Part shown: positions 51,160 to 60,411 of the stretch, one piece after another
How the letters are laid out: each line of letters begins with the position of its first letter
Position numbering within the stretch: position 1 is the stretch's first letter
Source: an uncultured Collinsella sp.
GTDB lineage: Bacteria > Actinomycetota > Coriobacteriia > Coriobacteriales > Coriobacteriaceae
Direction: 5' to 3'
Assembly: GCA_900541745.1 (NCBI GenBank)
Contig: UQLA01000011.1
Coordinates: 1 to 64,000 of the forward strand
DNA: 64,000 nucleotides
Translations under genes and position numbers: made by a program
The notes under the pieces: generated by a model
What the model saw: only the letters and a program-made list of their open reading frames with translations
Told to the model about the DNA's origin: nothing
Databases searched by the model: none

Positions 51160-52343
51160 TCAGCCCCCTCCAGGATGCTAATCAGTTGTGCGTCGCGCCA
51201 AAGTTCGTCCATGATCTTGGGCCAGAAACTCTGAAAACGCAGGTAGCTTGCGGCGTTTTGGCGGGCATAGGTCTTGGCCTCGTCAATACCATGACGCCAG
51301 ATGCGCAGATACCCCTCGTGCTCGCGGGTAAACATGCTGCGGACCATGGCAGTCTTGCGCACGCGGTCGTCGAGCTCGCGCGAGATCCACGGACCCGGAT
51401 AGGGCATGAGTGATGCGGCCGTAACCGGAATGAGCTCCTTTTGGTGCGCAGCGAACGTCAGCTTGGCCCGCTCGTAGTACCAACGGTACACGTCCTGCAT
51501 AAAGCGCGGCGAGCGCTTCTCGGACTCGGGCGGCAGGTGGCGCACGGTCCACTCGTTGTCGAACCACACGTCGTAGCCAAACATGCGCATGTTAAAGAGA
51601 TAGTCCAGATCCTCGCCGCGGGTGATAAACGGGTCGAAGGCCACGCGCGTAAAGGCGCGGGCGTGGAGGGCCATCAGGCCGCCGCACACGTAATTGGAGC
51701 GCGAGATGCGAGTGCCCGAGAGCGCCTTTTTCATCCAGCGATTGAACTCGATACGCTTGGTCCACCAGCGATGGCAAATGCCCGCTTTGTCCGTGGGAGC
51801 CAGCGGCGACCCGTCGCGATCGTAAAAGTATCCGCTCTTGACTAAAATCGGCAGGCCCTGACGCGTCTGTTGGCCCAGTGCATAGGTCGCACGCTTCATA
51901 AAGTCGGCATCGATGACGGTCTCGTCGTCATCCAAAAACACAACCGCGTCGTGCCCCAACACGGCCGCGCAGGCAAGACCCATGTTGCGGATGGCGCCGT
52001 AGCCGCGCAGGCTCACGCACTCGCCCGAGCCTTTGGGCGCAATCTGCGCCACGCGGTCGGCAACACGCGAAGCCTGAGTATTGGTAACGATGGTGACCTT
52101 AAGTGTGGGATGCGCATTAACGATTTCGTGCACGCGACGGGATACGTCGGCCGTGGCAGAAACCGGACAGACCACCAAGAGAATGATGCGCGGAATGTCG
52201 CGCACCTGTTCGAGCGAAGTCAGGCAGCGATCGAGTTCCGGGTTGGCGGCATTGAGCGACGTCGAGTGATCGTAGGTGCCGGGAGCGTTTGCTTGGGTAT
52301 CATCGCCTGCCCAATATGTTGGGATCACAACCGTGGCGTTCAT
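51156..52343 (-). CDS. family 2 glycosyltransferase
   Basis: About 395 residues. The GT-A fold opens with ATVVIPTYWAGDD; the nucleotide-sugar/metal site is FLDDDETV; RGEDLDYLFNMRMFGYDVWFDNEW is the acceptor-side motif. There is no membrane span, so it is probably cytoplasmic, making a glycan or glycolipid. Its stop overlaps the histidine kinase start by 4 bases, so the two are coupled. AAGGAGGG precedes the ATG at 52343. Confidence 0.88.
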   Translation of the reverse strand: MNATVVIPTYWAGDDTQANAPGTYDHSTSLNAANPELDRCLTSLEQVRDIPRIILLVVCPVSATADVSRRVHEIVNAHPTLKVTIVTNTQASRVADRVAQIAPKGSGECVSLRGYGAIRNMGLACAAVLGHDAVVFLDDDETVIDADFMKRATYALGQQTRQGLPILVKSGYFYDRDGSPLAPTDKAGICHRWWTKRIEFNRWMKKALSGTRISRSNYVCGGLMALHARAFTRVAFDPFITRGEDLDYLFNMRMFGYDVWFDNEWTVRHLPPESEKRSPRFMQDVYRWYYERAKLTFAAHQKELIPVTAASLMPYPGPWISRELDDRVRKTAMVRSMFTREHEGYLRIWRHGIDEAKTYARQNAASYLRFQSFWPKIMDELWRDAQLISILEGAE

Positions 52344-52370
52344 ACCTTTACCCTCCTTGCAACACAAAAA

Positions 52371-52401
52371 CGGGGCGCCGCCAAACACAGGCGACGCCCC
52401 G
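52371..52401 (-). terminator. terminator after the MFS gene
   Basis: CGGGGCGCCGCC pairs with GGCGACGCCCCG with a two-base mismatch; on the minus strand TTTTTGTGTT follows. Confidence 0.8.
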
Positions 52402-52525
52402 CGACCTAGCTGATTCCATCATACCCACTTGGGCTAAACATTGTTCGGAAGTCAGAATGATTTATGCGGCTACTTCCAAAAGAGTGCTGCAGATAGGCAC
52501 AATTGCCGTACTGAGCCCAGTTGCC

Positions 52526-53776
52526 TTACGCCGCCGCCTGAGCCGTGCGGGACAGACGAACCAACAGCACAAAGCCAAGCACCAGCAGCACGCCGATGGA
52601 AAGGACGCCCAGCGACGGGTTGCCGGTCAGCGAGGTGACGACCGACACCAGGAAGGTGCCCATCACGCTTGCGTAGCGACCAAAGATATCAAAGAAGCCG
52701 TAGTACTCGTTGGACTTTTCCTTGGGGATGATACGGCCAAAATAGCTGCGGCTGAGCGCCTGCACGCCACCTTGGAACAAGCCGACCAAAATGGCGAGCA
52801 CCCAAAACTCAAAGGCGGTCTTTAAGAAAAACGCGGCAAAGAGCACGATGCCCATGTAGGCGGCGACGGCCACCATGATCATGTTGAGCGTGCCCACGCG
52901 ACCGGCGAGCTTGCCGTAGATGATGGCGGACGGGAAAGCGACGAACTGCGTAACGAGCAGCGCCAGCACCAGCTGGGTCGAATCGATTCCCAAAGCCGAG
53001 CCGTAGCTGGTTGCCATGGAGATGACCGTATGGACACCATCGATGTAGAAGAAGAACGCGATCATGTAGACCAGCACGGGCTTGTTGTGGGCGATCTCGC
53101 GCATGGTGTGTCCGACCTCGGAGAACACGCCGCCCACGATGTGGCCGATGGTGTCCTGGGGACCGCGCTCGCGACCGTACTTTTGCTTATAGGTGCGAAT
53201 GAGCGGCAGGGTAAAGATAAGCCACCAGGCACCAGTGATGACAAACGACAGACGCGTTGCCAGCATGGTGGGGACGCCAAGAGCGGGGCCACCCATGATA
53301 AGCGCCAGGCAGATGATGAACGGCACGGTGGAACCAATGTAGCCCCAGGCATAGCCCGAGCTGGACACGGCGTCCATGCGCTCGTCGGTGGTAATGTCGG
53401 GCAGCATGGCGTCGTAGAACGTCATAGAGGAGTTAAGGCCGATAGTGCACAGCACGTACACGGTCAAAAATGCCATGGCGGACATGGGGATAGCCTGCGC
53501 CAGGCAAAGAACCAGGCCCGTAAGGAAGAAGCCCAAGAAGAACTTGATCTTGTTGCCGGCGTAATCGGCAAGCGCGCCCAGAATGGGCATGAGCATGGCA
53601 ATGACCAACGAGGCGATCGTCTGCGCGTTGCCCCAAGCGACCACCAGGTCTGCCGAAGAAGCACCGGTATTGATGGCGTTAAAGTAGATGGGCACCACCG
53701 AGGTATTGAGCAGCACGAGGGCCGAGTTGCCCACATCGTACATAACCCAGTTACGCTCGAGCTTGGTGTATTTCAT
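52526..53776 (-). CDS. MFS transporter of the UMF1/Atg22 type
   Basis: 416 residues with about twelve membrane spans. NWVMYDVGNSALVLLN at the start and QALSRSYFGRIIPKEKSNEYYGFF near the end are signatures of the bacterial Atg22/UMF1 family, often guessed to export amino acids or drugs. The substrate is unknown. AAGGGG precedes the ATG. It begins 101 bases after the phospholipase-like gene. Confidence 0.88.
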   Translation of the reverse strand: MKYTKLERNWVMYDVGNSALVLLNTSVVPIYFNAINTGASSADLVVAWGNAQTIASLVIAMLMPILGALADYAGNKIKFFLGFFLTGLVLCLAQAIPMSAMAFLTVYVLCTIGLNSSMTFYDAMLPDITTDERMDAVSSSGYAWGYIGSTVPFIICLALIMGGPALGVPTMLATRLSFVITGAWWLIFTLPLIRTYKQKYGRERGPQDTIGHIVGGVFSEVGHTMREIAHNKPVLVYMIAFFFYIDGVHTVISMATSYGSALGIDSTQLVLALLVTQFVAFPSAIIYGKLAGRVGTLNMIMVAVAAYMGIVLFAAFFLKTAFEFWVLAILVGLFQGGVQALSRSYFGRIIPKEKSNEYYGFFDIFGRYASVMGTFLVSVVTSLTGNPSLGVLSIGVLLVLGFVLLVRLSRTAQAAA

Positions 53777-53877
53777 GGACAGGGCCCCTTCGTATTCGCC
53801 CGATATGCAGTTAGTTCATCGTACCCCAATTGTCCAGAAGCGCCGGTAAGGATTCGGCAAAGGGGCACGCACGATCC

Positions 53878-54822
53878 CTACTCCTCGCGGTCGAACTCTT
53901 CGTCGGCGCCGAGCACGCGACCGCTGTAATTGACGTGGTTGGTCACGGCTTCCATATCGCCGGTCTCGATAAAGCGGGCGACGGTGAGCTCGTAATCGAG
54001 CAGTGCGCGGTCAAAGACCTCGGGGAAGCTCTCGGTCGAGATTTCATCGGTAAAGGGGCTTTTCCATGCCAAGTGGCCCAGGTTGCCGGTACGCTCGGGC
54101 AGCTCGGTCGTCACGCGGTGCGCAAGGCCGTCGAGCAGCGAATAATCGTGCACCAAGCCCTCGAGCAGGGCAATCGCGCGCGTCTTGGCCGAACCGGCCG
54201 GCTCGATAGTGCGGTAGAGCAGCTGCATGTCGACTACGGCGCCGCCGTACTCCCCCACCGGGATATCGATGCCGTACACGCGTCCGGCAACATAGCTCAT
54301 CAGCACGCCGGCAACGCGATTGATGCGGTCGGTAGTGACGATCTCGCCCGCCGGCGGATAATCCTCGACCGTTGCCCCATCGCGCTTGAGCTGCAGCATC
54401 AGCACGTCCAGGTCGCTTTCGAGCACGGCATGAACTTGACTGCCCGAAGCCTCGAGCTCGGGATCGGACTCGACAATGCCAAACTGCTGCTCATAGACAA
54501 AGGGATGGGCATTGCGATCGAGCACATAGTGCGACAGCAGGCCCAGCGCAAAGGCGCGACCCAGATTGGCATCGCGCGGCTGCAGGTGTGACACGCCGTC
54601 GCGCAGGCACGAGAACTGGCGCGACATGCGCGAGCGGTGCATGACCTGAGCAAGCGACATGCAGTCGGAAATGCGCGGCGTGAGCATGTGAAAGAAGAAC
54701 GGGTCGGGACCTTGGTTTCCCAGGATAAAGGCGATGCGCTCCTCGTCGGACGTGATAACGCCTCGCGGAAGACGGTCGATGCTTTCCTCGCCAAACAGAT
54801 GATGCGTAATGAGCGCGGGCAT
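53878..54822 (-). CDS. zinc-dependent phospholipase C-like protein
   Basis: 314 residues. THHLFGEE at the N-terminus, GNQGPDPFFFH and LGLLSHYVLDRNAHPF are metal-binding segments typical of the bacterial zinc-dependent PLC-like family. No signal peptide is seen, so its place and substrate are uncertain. GAAAGGA precedes the ATG. It stands between the two LytTR systems. Confidence 0.85.
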   Translation of the reverse strand: MPALITHHLFGEESIDRLPRGVITSDEERIAFILGNQGPDPFFFHMLTPRISDCMSLAQVMHRSRMSRQFSCLRDGVSHLQPRDANLGRAFALGLLSHYVLDRNAHPFVYEQQFGIVESDPELEASGSQVHAVLESDLDVLMLQLKRDGATVEDYPPAGEIVTTDRINRVAGVLMSYVAGRVYGIDIPVGEYGGAVVDMQLLYRTIEPAGSAKTRAIALLEGLVHDYSLLDGLAHRVTTELPERTGNLGHLAWKSPFTDEISTESFPEVFDRALLDYELTVARFIETGDMEAVTNHVNYSGRVLGADEEFDREE

Positions 54823-54913
54823 AATAATCCTTTCGATTTCATTCGATGCAATCCATTATGCCCACCGCACAGTCATGCCAAACCTGTAACGGCAAACGAT
54901 GGCACACCGACCC

Positions 54914-55648
54914 TTACGCAAGCCCCAAGTGCGATTTGACCTCGGCAGCGCGACGGCGGGACACGGGCACTGTCGAGGTTACGCGATCGAGCCTGAGCTC
55001 CATCAGGCCCGTGGAGCCGATCTCGACATTATGCACGTCTTCCAAATTAACCAGATAGCTGCGGTGAACGCGGATAAAGCCCTCGGAGGCCAGGCGACGC
55101 TCGAGCGAGGAAATCGACTCATTGATCAGGTACGTCCCCTCGGCGCAGACGGCGTTGCAAAAATCGGCGCGCGCCTCAAAGTAGCAGACATCCGCCACGG
55201 GAATGAACACCTTTTTGCCCCCGCGATCCACCGTCAGGCGCAAAGGCTGGCGCGGAGCATGGACGACACGGCGAGCGCCCAGGGCAGTCTCGATCTTGTC
55301 AAGCGCCTTTGACAAGCGGGCATCCTCGACCGGTTTGACGATGTAATCGACAGCATCGAGGTTATAGGCATCGGCCGCATACTCGGCAAATGCCGTCACA
55401 AACACCACAACCGGCGGCGTCTTTAGGTTCTGCAGCGTCTCGGCAAGCTCAATTCCCGAGCGACCGGGCATGGTAATGTCTAAAAACAGCACGTCGGGCT
55501 TGTTCGACAGAATCGACTCCACGGCTTCGGTGACATTGCCCGCCTCGGCAATCTGACCCACACGCGTATCCTTTTCCAACAGATAGCGTAGCTCAGCCCT
55601 AATGGGAGGCTCGTCATCAACCACCAAGATGTTCCAGCCTTCGGACAT
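54914..55648 (-). CDS. LytTR-family response regulator (second system)
   Basis: 244 residues. The receiver has D57 (VLFLDITMPG) and YIVKP. The LytTR domain shows FIRVHRSYLVNLEDV and VPVSRRRAAEV. It is a clear paralogue of the first system (same linker and motif order). GAGGGGAAG precedes the ATG. It lies 38 bases after its kinase. Confidence 0.92.
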   Translation of the reverse strand: MSEGWNILVVDDEPPIRAELRYLLEKDTRVGQIAEAGNVTEAVESILSNKPDVLFLDITMPGRSGIELAETLQNLKTPPVVVFVTAFAEYAADAYNLDAVDYIVKPVEDARLSKALDKIETALGARRVVHAPRQPLRLTVDRGGKKVFIPVADVCYFEARADFCNAVCAEGTYLINESISSLERRLASEGFIRVHRSYLVNLEDVHNVEIGSTGLMELRLDRVTSTVPVSRRRAAEVKSHLGLA

Positions 55649-55686
55649 ATGCGCTTCCCCTCTTTTTCTCTCAATCCAACCGCGTG

Positions 55687-57072
55687 CTACACCGTTAGCG
55701 GCGCCGGCTCATGCGGCTCGCCGTTCAACTCAACGATGACCTGCGTTCCCACGCCCTCCTGGGACTTCACGCGCATGCCAGAATCTTCTCCGTAAAAGAA
55801 ATGGATGCGCTGAAGCACGTTGAAGAGCGCCAGGCCGCAACCTCGCTTGACGGAGCCGTCGGCGGTAATGCTCTCGGGCTCCTCTCGGCGATGTTGCTCA
55901 AACAGATGCGCGCAGACTTCTTCGCTCATCCCGATGCCGTCATCTTCGACGATGATCTCCAAGCCGTCATCGGTCTCAAAAGCCCTAACACGAATAGAAA
56001 GCGGCTCGGTCTCGCGCTGCGCATGCTTGATGCAGTTTTCGAGCAGCGGCTGCAAGATAAACGGCGGTACCAGGCTGTCGCGCACCTCAAAGTCGATGTC
56101 GACCGAAACGCGCAGACGGCCGTCGCCATACCGGGCCTGCATAAGATTGATATAACGAGTGCCCTGTTCCACCTCGTGCTCGAGCGTGGTGAGCGTATCG
56201 GAATCAGAAAGCGTCTGACGATAGTAGTTGGAAAAGTCGATCAGCAGCGATCGCGCCTTGTCGGGCTCGGTTCGAACGAGCGACACGATGGTGCTGATGG
56301 TGTTAAACAGAAAATGAGGATCGACCTGCGATTGCAAGGCGCGCAGCTCCACGCGGGCCGTAAGCTCGTCCTGGCGCTCGAGCTCAAAGCTCGCGAGCTG
56401 CGTGGAGATGAGATCGGCAAAGCCCGAGGCCAACGCCGTCTGGCGCATATCGATGCTGCTCAGGCGGGGATAGTACAGCTCGAGCGTACCCACGCAATGC
56501 CCGCGCACGGTAAGCGGCGCGACAATGCCGGCGCGCAGGCGGGGAAAATAGCCGCCCGTCTCATTGGAGGTGTCACGCGAAAACACGCTCTGCTCGCCCT
56601 TCTCAATCACACTGAGCGTGGTCTTGAGCACGACCGGGGTGCCGGCCGGGCACCTTGCCGAGTCCTCGCCCCAGCTTGCCAACACCTGTTTGCCATCGGT
56701 AAAGCAGATGGCAGAGGCGATGGTCTCGGACAGGATGATTTTAGAGGCGCCCAGGGCCGCTTCGGGCGTAAGGCCGCGCGACGTGTAGGCGAATATTTTT
56801 GATGCGATGGCGAGCGTACGGTCGGTTGCGCTCGATGTGAGGTCGTCGGGGACCACAAAGACATACGAGAAAAAGAAGCACAGCATGACCAGGCCGGCAA
56901 TAACGACAACGCCCGGAACAGGATTGGGGTTATCGGTTAAATCCCAGATAAGCAGCAAGATAAGCGCCGGAACGACAACACCGAGCAAGATGGCCTGGAC
57001 CACATGCTGGGCCGTACGAAAGACCTTGGTAGAGTTGTAGCTCTTGCCCAGAATCAGCCTGTTTAAATCCAC
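55687..57072 (-). CDS. LytS-type sensor histidine kinase (second system)
   Basis: About 461 residues with a GTG start at 57072, chosen because AAAGGGG lies 6 nt ahead; the ATG at 57078 abuts that ribosome site. Two membrane spans, then a GAF-like region, then the His kinase domain. The phospho-His box reads QVDPHFLFNTIST, with Asp in place of the usual Asn before PHFLFN. The HATPase has LENCIKHA and DDGIGMS. It pairs with the regulator at 55648. Confidence 0.9.
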   Translation of the reverse strand: MDLNRLILGKSYNSTKVFRTAQHVVQAILLGVVVPALILLLIWDLTDNPNPVPGVVVIAGLVMLCFFFSYVFVVPDDLTSSATDRTLAIASKIFAYTSRGLTPEAALGASKIILSETIASAICFTDGKQVLASWGEDSARCPAGTPVVLKTTLSVIEKGEQSVFSRDTSNETGGYFPRLRAGIVAPLTVRGHCVGTLELYYPRLSSIDMRQTALASGFADLISTQLASFELERQDELTARVELRALQSQVDPHFLFNTISTIVSLVRTEPDKARSLLIDFSNYYRQTLSDSDTLTTLEHEVEQGTRYINLMQARYGDGRLRVSVDIDFEVRDSLVPPFILQPLLENCIKHAQRETEPLSIRVRAFETDDGLEIIVEDDGIGMSEEVCAHLFEQHRREEPESITADGSVKRGCGLALFNVLQRIHFFYGEDSGMRVKSQEGVGTQVIVELNGEPHEPAPLTV

Positions 57073-57110
57073 CGTCATCCCCTTTTATCTATCGCACCCA
57101 TAGCAATAAA

Positions 57111-57130
57111 GAGGGCCGCAAGCGACCCTC
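57111..57130 (-). terminator. weak terminator after the amidohydrolase
   Basis: GAGGGCCGC and GCGACCCTC pair with one mismatch around AA; on the minus strand TTTATT follows. Confidence 0.5.
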
Positions 57131-57189
57131 TCCATTGCATTATGCAATCAAAAACTGTGTTTTACATCCAGCCATCGACAAACGGTATC

Positions 57190-58467
57190 TTAGGCGCTGT
57201 ATTTGTTTGCCTCGCCAAAGGTGCCGGCCTCGACGATCCAGCCGTCCTTCATGATGACGTCCATGTTGTCGGTGTTGAGCACGTGGATGTCGGCGGCGAC
57301 GTCACCGTTGACGACCAGCAGGTCGGCGCACTTGCCGGCCTCGATGGAACCGGTCTCGTCCTCGATGTGGCACATCTTGGCACCGTTGAGGGTGGCGCAG
57401 GTGATGGTCTCGACCGGGGTGAAGCCGATCTTGTCGACGAACTCGTACATCTCCTCGATGGAGCAGGTGCCGTACGGGGTGACGAAGGAGAAGGAGTCGG
57501 AGCCGATCGTCATGACGACGCCGCGCTTCTTGGCCTCGCGCAGGCAGTCGTAGTTGCGCTGCAGCTCCTTCTCGACCAGGGTGCCCTCGTACTTGTCGTG
57601 CAGCTCGGGGACGTAGACGGGCGGATAGGTGGCGTACCAGGTGGGCAGGAAGGCGATCGTCGGGGTGAAGAAGGTGCCCTGCTCGGCCATGAGGTCCATG
57701 GTGCGCTCATCGATATCGAAGCCGTGAATCAGCTGCTCGCAGCCAAAGCGAACGGAATCGTAGGCAGCGGCGTGGTTGTTGTAGCAGTGGCTCCACACGG
57801 GAATACCGACCATCTTTGCCTCTTCGACCACGGCCTGAATCTCCTCAGAGCAATAGTGCTGGTCGCGACCGGAGTCCCAGCGCCAGATGCCGCCACCGGT
57901 AGCCCAGATCTTGATGGCATCGGGGTTCTCGCGCAGGCGACGACGGACGGCCTTGCGCAGATCCCAAGGACCGTCGACCTGGTCACCCCAAGGATGGGAT
58001 TCCTTGTTGAGCTCCTGGGTGCAGTGGTGGGAGTCACCGTGGCCGGCAACGCGGCAGAAGCCGAGGCCGGTGGCCAGAACGCGCGGGCCCTTAAAGACGC
58101 CCTTGTCGATGCAGTCACGGATCTGGATACCAAAGCGGCCGATCTCGCAGACGGTGGTGAGGCCGTGGGTGAGGCAGTCGTAGGCCTGCTTGACGGCGAC
58201 GGCCTGCTTCTCGAGGAGCGGCTGCATGACCCAATCGGTGTCATCGTCGGTCAGGTTGCCCGAGAAGTGCAGGTGGGTGTCGATCAGGCCGGGAAGGACG
58301 GTCTTGCCGGCGGCGTCGATGACCTCAACGCCCTCGGGAAGGTCCTGCATAGTGCCGGCGTACTCGATCTTGCCGTTGTCGTCGACGAGAACGAGGGAGT
58401 TCTCGACCGGCTCGGCACCGGTACCGTCGATGAGCTTGCCGCCAACGATTGCATACTTAGTGGACAT
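57190..58467 (-). CDS. metal-dependent amidohydrolase (imidazolonepropionase/prolidase-like)
   Basis: 425 residues. A TIM-barrel amidohydrolase with ligands H65 and H67 (DTHLHF), KIWATGGG, SHCYNN, IHGFDID and the catalytic Asp in TIGSDSF. The relatives hydrolyse cyclic amides or dipeptides. A preceding APC permease gene (132 bases upstream) suggests uptake and breakdown of an amino-acid-derived compound. AAGGAGG precedes the ATG. Confidence 0.9.
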   Translation of the reverse strand: MSTKYAIVGGKLIDGTGAEPVENSLVLVDDNGKIEYAGTMQDLPEGVEVIDAAGKTVLPGLIDTHLHFSGNLTDDDTDWVMQPLLEKQAVAVKQAYDCLTHGLTTVCEIGRFGIQIRDCIDKGVFKGPRVLATGLGFCRVAGHGDSHHCTQELNKESHPWGDQVDGPWDLRKAVRRRLRENPDAIKIWATGGGIWRWDSGRDQHYCSEEIQAVVEEAKMVGIPVWSHCYNNHAAAYDSVRFGCEQLIHGFDIDERTMDLMAEQGTFFTPTIAFLPTWYATYPPVYVPELHDKYEGTLVEKELQRNYDCLREAKKRGVVMTIGSDSFSFVTPYGTCSIEEMYEFVDKIGFTPVETITCATLNGAKMCHIEDETGSIEAGKCADLLVVNGDVAADIHVLNTDNMDVIMKDGWIVEAGTFGEANKYSA

Positions 58468-58599
58468 GGTTCCTCCTTATGGATCCATATATGTGGGCGA
58501 GGCCGTGTTGGGTTAAGGCCTCACAAAGCTACCCAAGTGATGCCGGGTTCGGTGCGCGGAAGAGAGGGCCCCGCGCACCCGATCCGCCCCGGCTAGGCG

Positions 58600-60051
58600 T
58601 TACTTTTTGCGGGAATTGGTGAAAGCCATGAGGGCCAGGCCAATAGCCAACCAGCCGATCACGATGCCCCACTCCACCATGTTGAGGGAAGCAGGAGAGA
58701 ACGGAATCACGAGCAGGCCGATGATAATGGCGCAGGCAGCGATAGCGAGGCCGATGCCAAACTTGCCGCCGGGCACCTCGTAGGGACGAGGCAAGTCGGG
58801 CTCGGTGAAGCGCATGCGCAGGCAGGCGAGGGCGACCATACCGCAGGAGAAGATGAAGGCGAGAGCCGACACGTTGGTCAGAGGGATGAGCATGTTCTTG
58901 CCCAGGAACGGACCGATGACGGTGATAACGCCCAGAACGACGCAGGCGAGCTTGGGAGCGCCGGATTTGGGGTCGACCTCGGCGAACTTCTCGGGCAGTT
59001 GGCCCTTGCGGCCCATGGCGAGCATGATGCGGCTCGTGGCGCCGTAGAAGGAGTTCATCGGGCCCATGGGTCCAAGCGTGGCGATGACGAGCATGGCCAG
59101 GTACAGAAGCATGTTGATGCCCTTGAGGCAGGCAAGCGCGGGAACCGGGCTCTTAACAAACTCATGCCAGTCGAGGATGGTGCCGAACGAGTAGATGCAG
59201 ACCATGTAGAAGCCGCCGGCGGCCAGCAGGGCCAGGGAGATGATCTTGCCGAACTTGTTCCAGTTGAGGCCCTCGGCTGCTTCCTCAGCCTGCTGAGGAA
59301 TGGTGTCGAAACCGGCGTAGAAGAACGGGGTCAGAACCAGGACCGACACGATGCCGGCGAACAGGCTGGCGCCCTCGGTAGCGGCCTTGCCGCCGCCAGC
59401 GCCGGTGACCTGGGAGAACACGGGCATGGCGTTGTCCGGCGAGCCGGTGAACAGCGAGACGCCCATGGCGAGCAGCATGCCGCAGAGCAGGGCCTTGGTC
59501 AGGAAGGCCTGGAGCTTGGCGGCCGAGCTGGCACCGCGGAAGTTGAGGAAGATGACGTAGGCTGCAAAGCCGAGCGCGATCAGCGTCGGGAACAGGTAAA
59601 CGTCGGCGCCCAGGATGGTGTAGAGCTTGACGGCGCGCAGCCACTCAAGACCGGGCAGGCTGCCGAACATCTCGGACACGAGGGTCGAAATGGCGATGGC
59701 CTCCCACGGGCACAGGATACCGTTGCCCAGAGCCAAAAGCCATCCGGTGATGTAGCTCAGCGTACGGCCAAAGCTACGATCGACATACTCGACGATGCCG
59801 CCCGAGATGGGGATAGCGGCCGTGAGCTCACCGAAAACAGCTCCGACGGGCACGAGGAAGATTGCACCCAAGAGGAATGCGATCATAGCGGGAACGGGAC
59901 CGCCGCCCACGACCATCCAGTCGCCGACCTGCAGAACCCAACCGGTGCCGATGATGGCACCGAAACCGATGGTGAAGAAGTTCCAGAGCGAAAGCGTTTT
60001 CTTCATGCCGCCGTTATCCTCGACTGCAACTTCTACGTTCTTGTCCGCCAT
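58600..60051 (-). CDS. APC-family amino acid permease
   Basis: About 483 residues with twelve membrane spans. FFTIGFGAIIGTGWVLQVGDW is the conserved first span, and PISGGIVEYVDRSFG lies in the second loop, as in amino-acid-polyamine transporters. The substrate is unknown. AGGAGGGG precedes the ATG at 60051; the longer frame has 13 extra codons. It probably forms an operon with the amidohydrolase. Confidence 0.9.
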   Translation of the reverse strand: MADKNVEVAVEDNGGMKKTLSLWNFFTIGFGAIIGTGWVLQVGDWMVVGGGPVPAMIAFLLGAIFLVPVGAVFGELTAAIPISGGIVEYVDRSFGRTLSYITGWLLALGNGILCPWEAIAISTLVSEMFGSLPGLEWLRAVKLYTILGADVYLFPTLIALGFAAYVIFLNFRGASSAAKLQAFLTKALLCGMLLAMGVSLFTGSPDNAMPVFSQVTGAGGGKAATEGASLFAGIVSVLVLTPFFYAGFDTIPQQAEEAAEGLNWNKFGKIISLALLAAGGFYMVCIYSFGTILDWHEFVKSPVPALACLKGINMLLYLAMLVIATLGPMGPMNSFYGATSRIMLAMGRKGQLPEKFAEVDPKSGAPKLACVVLGVITVIGPFLGKNMLIPLTNVSALAFIFSCGMVALACLRMRFTEPDLPRPYEVPGGKFGIGLAIAACAIIIGLLVIPFSPASLNMVEWGIVIGWLAIGLALMAFTNSRKK

Positions 60052-60411
60052 TGTTCCCCTCCTTTCCTTTTTGACGCCCCTTGACGTCACCCCTTGCGCG
60101 GTCCGTTTCGCCGCGCTCTTTTATTTCGTGGCTTTAAGATACGGCCTTGGCGCAGCAGCTCCGCTTGTAGCTCGACCGAAGGCAGAACTGCAAAACGAGC
60201 GGCGCCGTTTTTGGGACGAACGGCACGGTTTACCGCTCATTGTTGCCGCCCGTCCGACGGGCGTACGCTCATCGGACGCATAGAGAGATGTTTTTGAGGC
60301 CGTGTGTTTTACGCCTTTCGTACCGTTTACCGAGCTTTTGACGCGCAGACCCATTTGTTGCACATCTTTTTTGTAGGATAGACAGGTTATACATGAGACA
60401 AGGCGGTACGA
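60052..60411. other. divergent intergenic region
   Basis: 360 bases. GCGCGG...CCGCGC at about 60097-60117 is followed on the plus strand by TCTTTTATTT, resembling a terminator, but no plus-strand gene precedes it. Otherwise nothing is supported. Confidence 0.4.
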
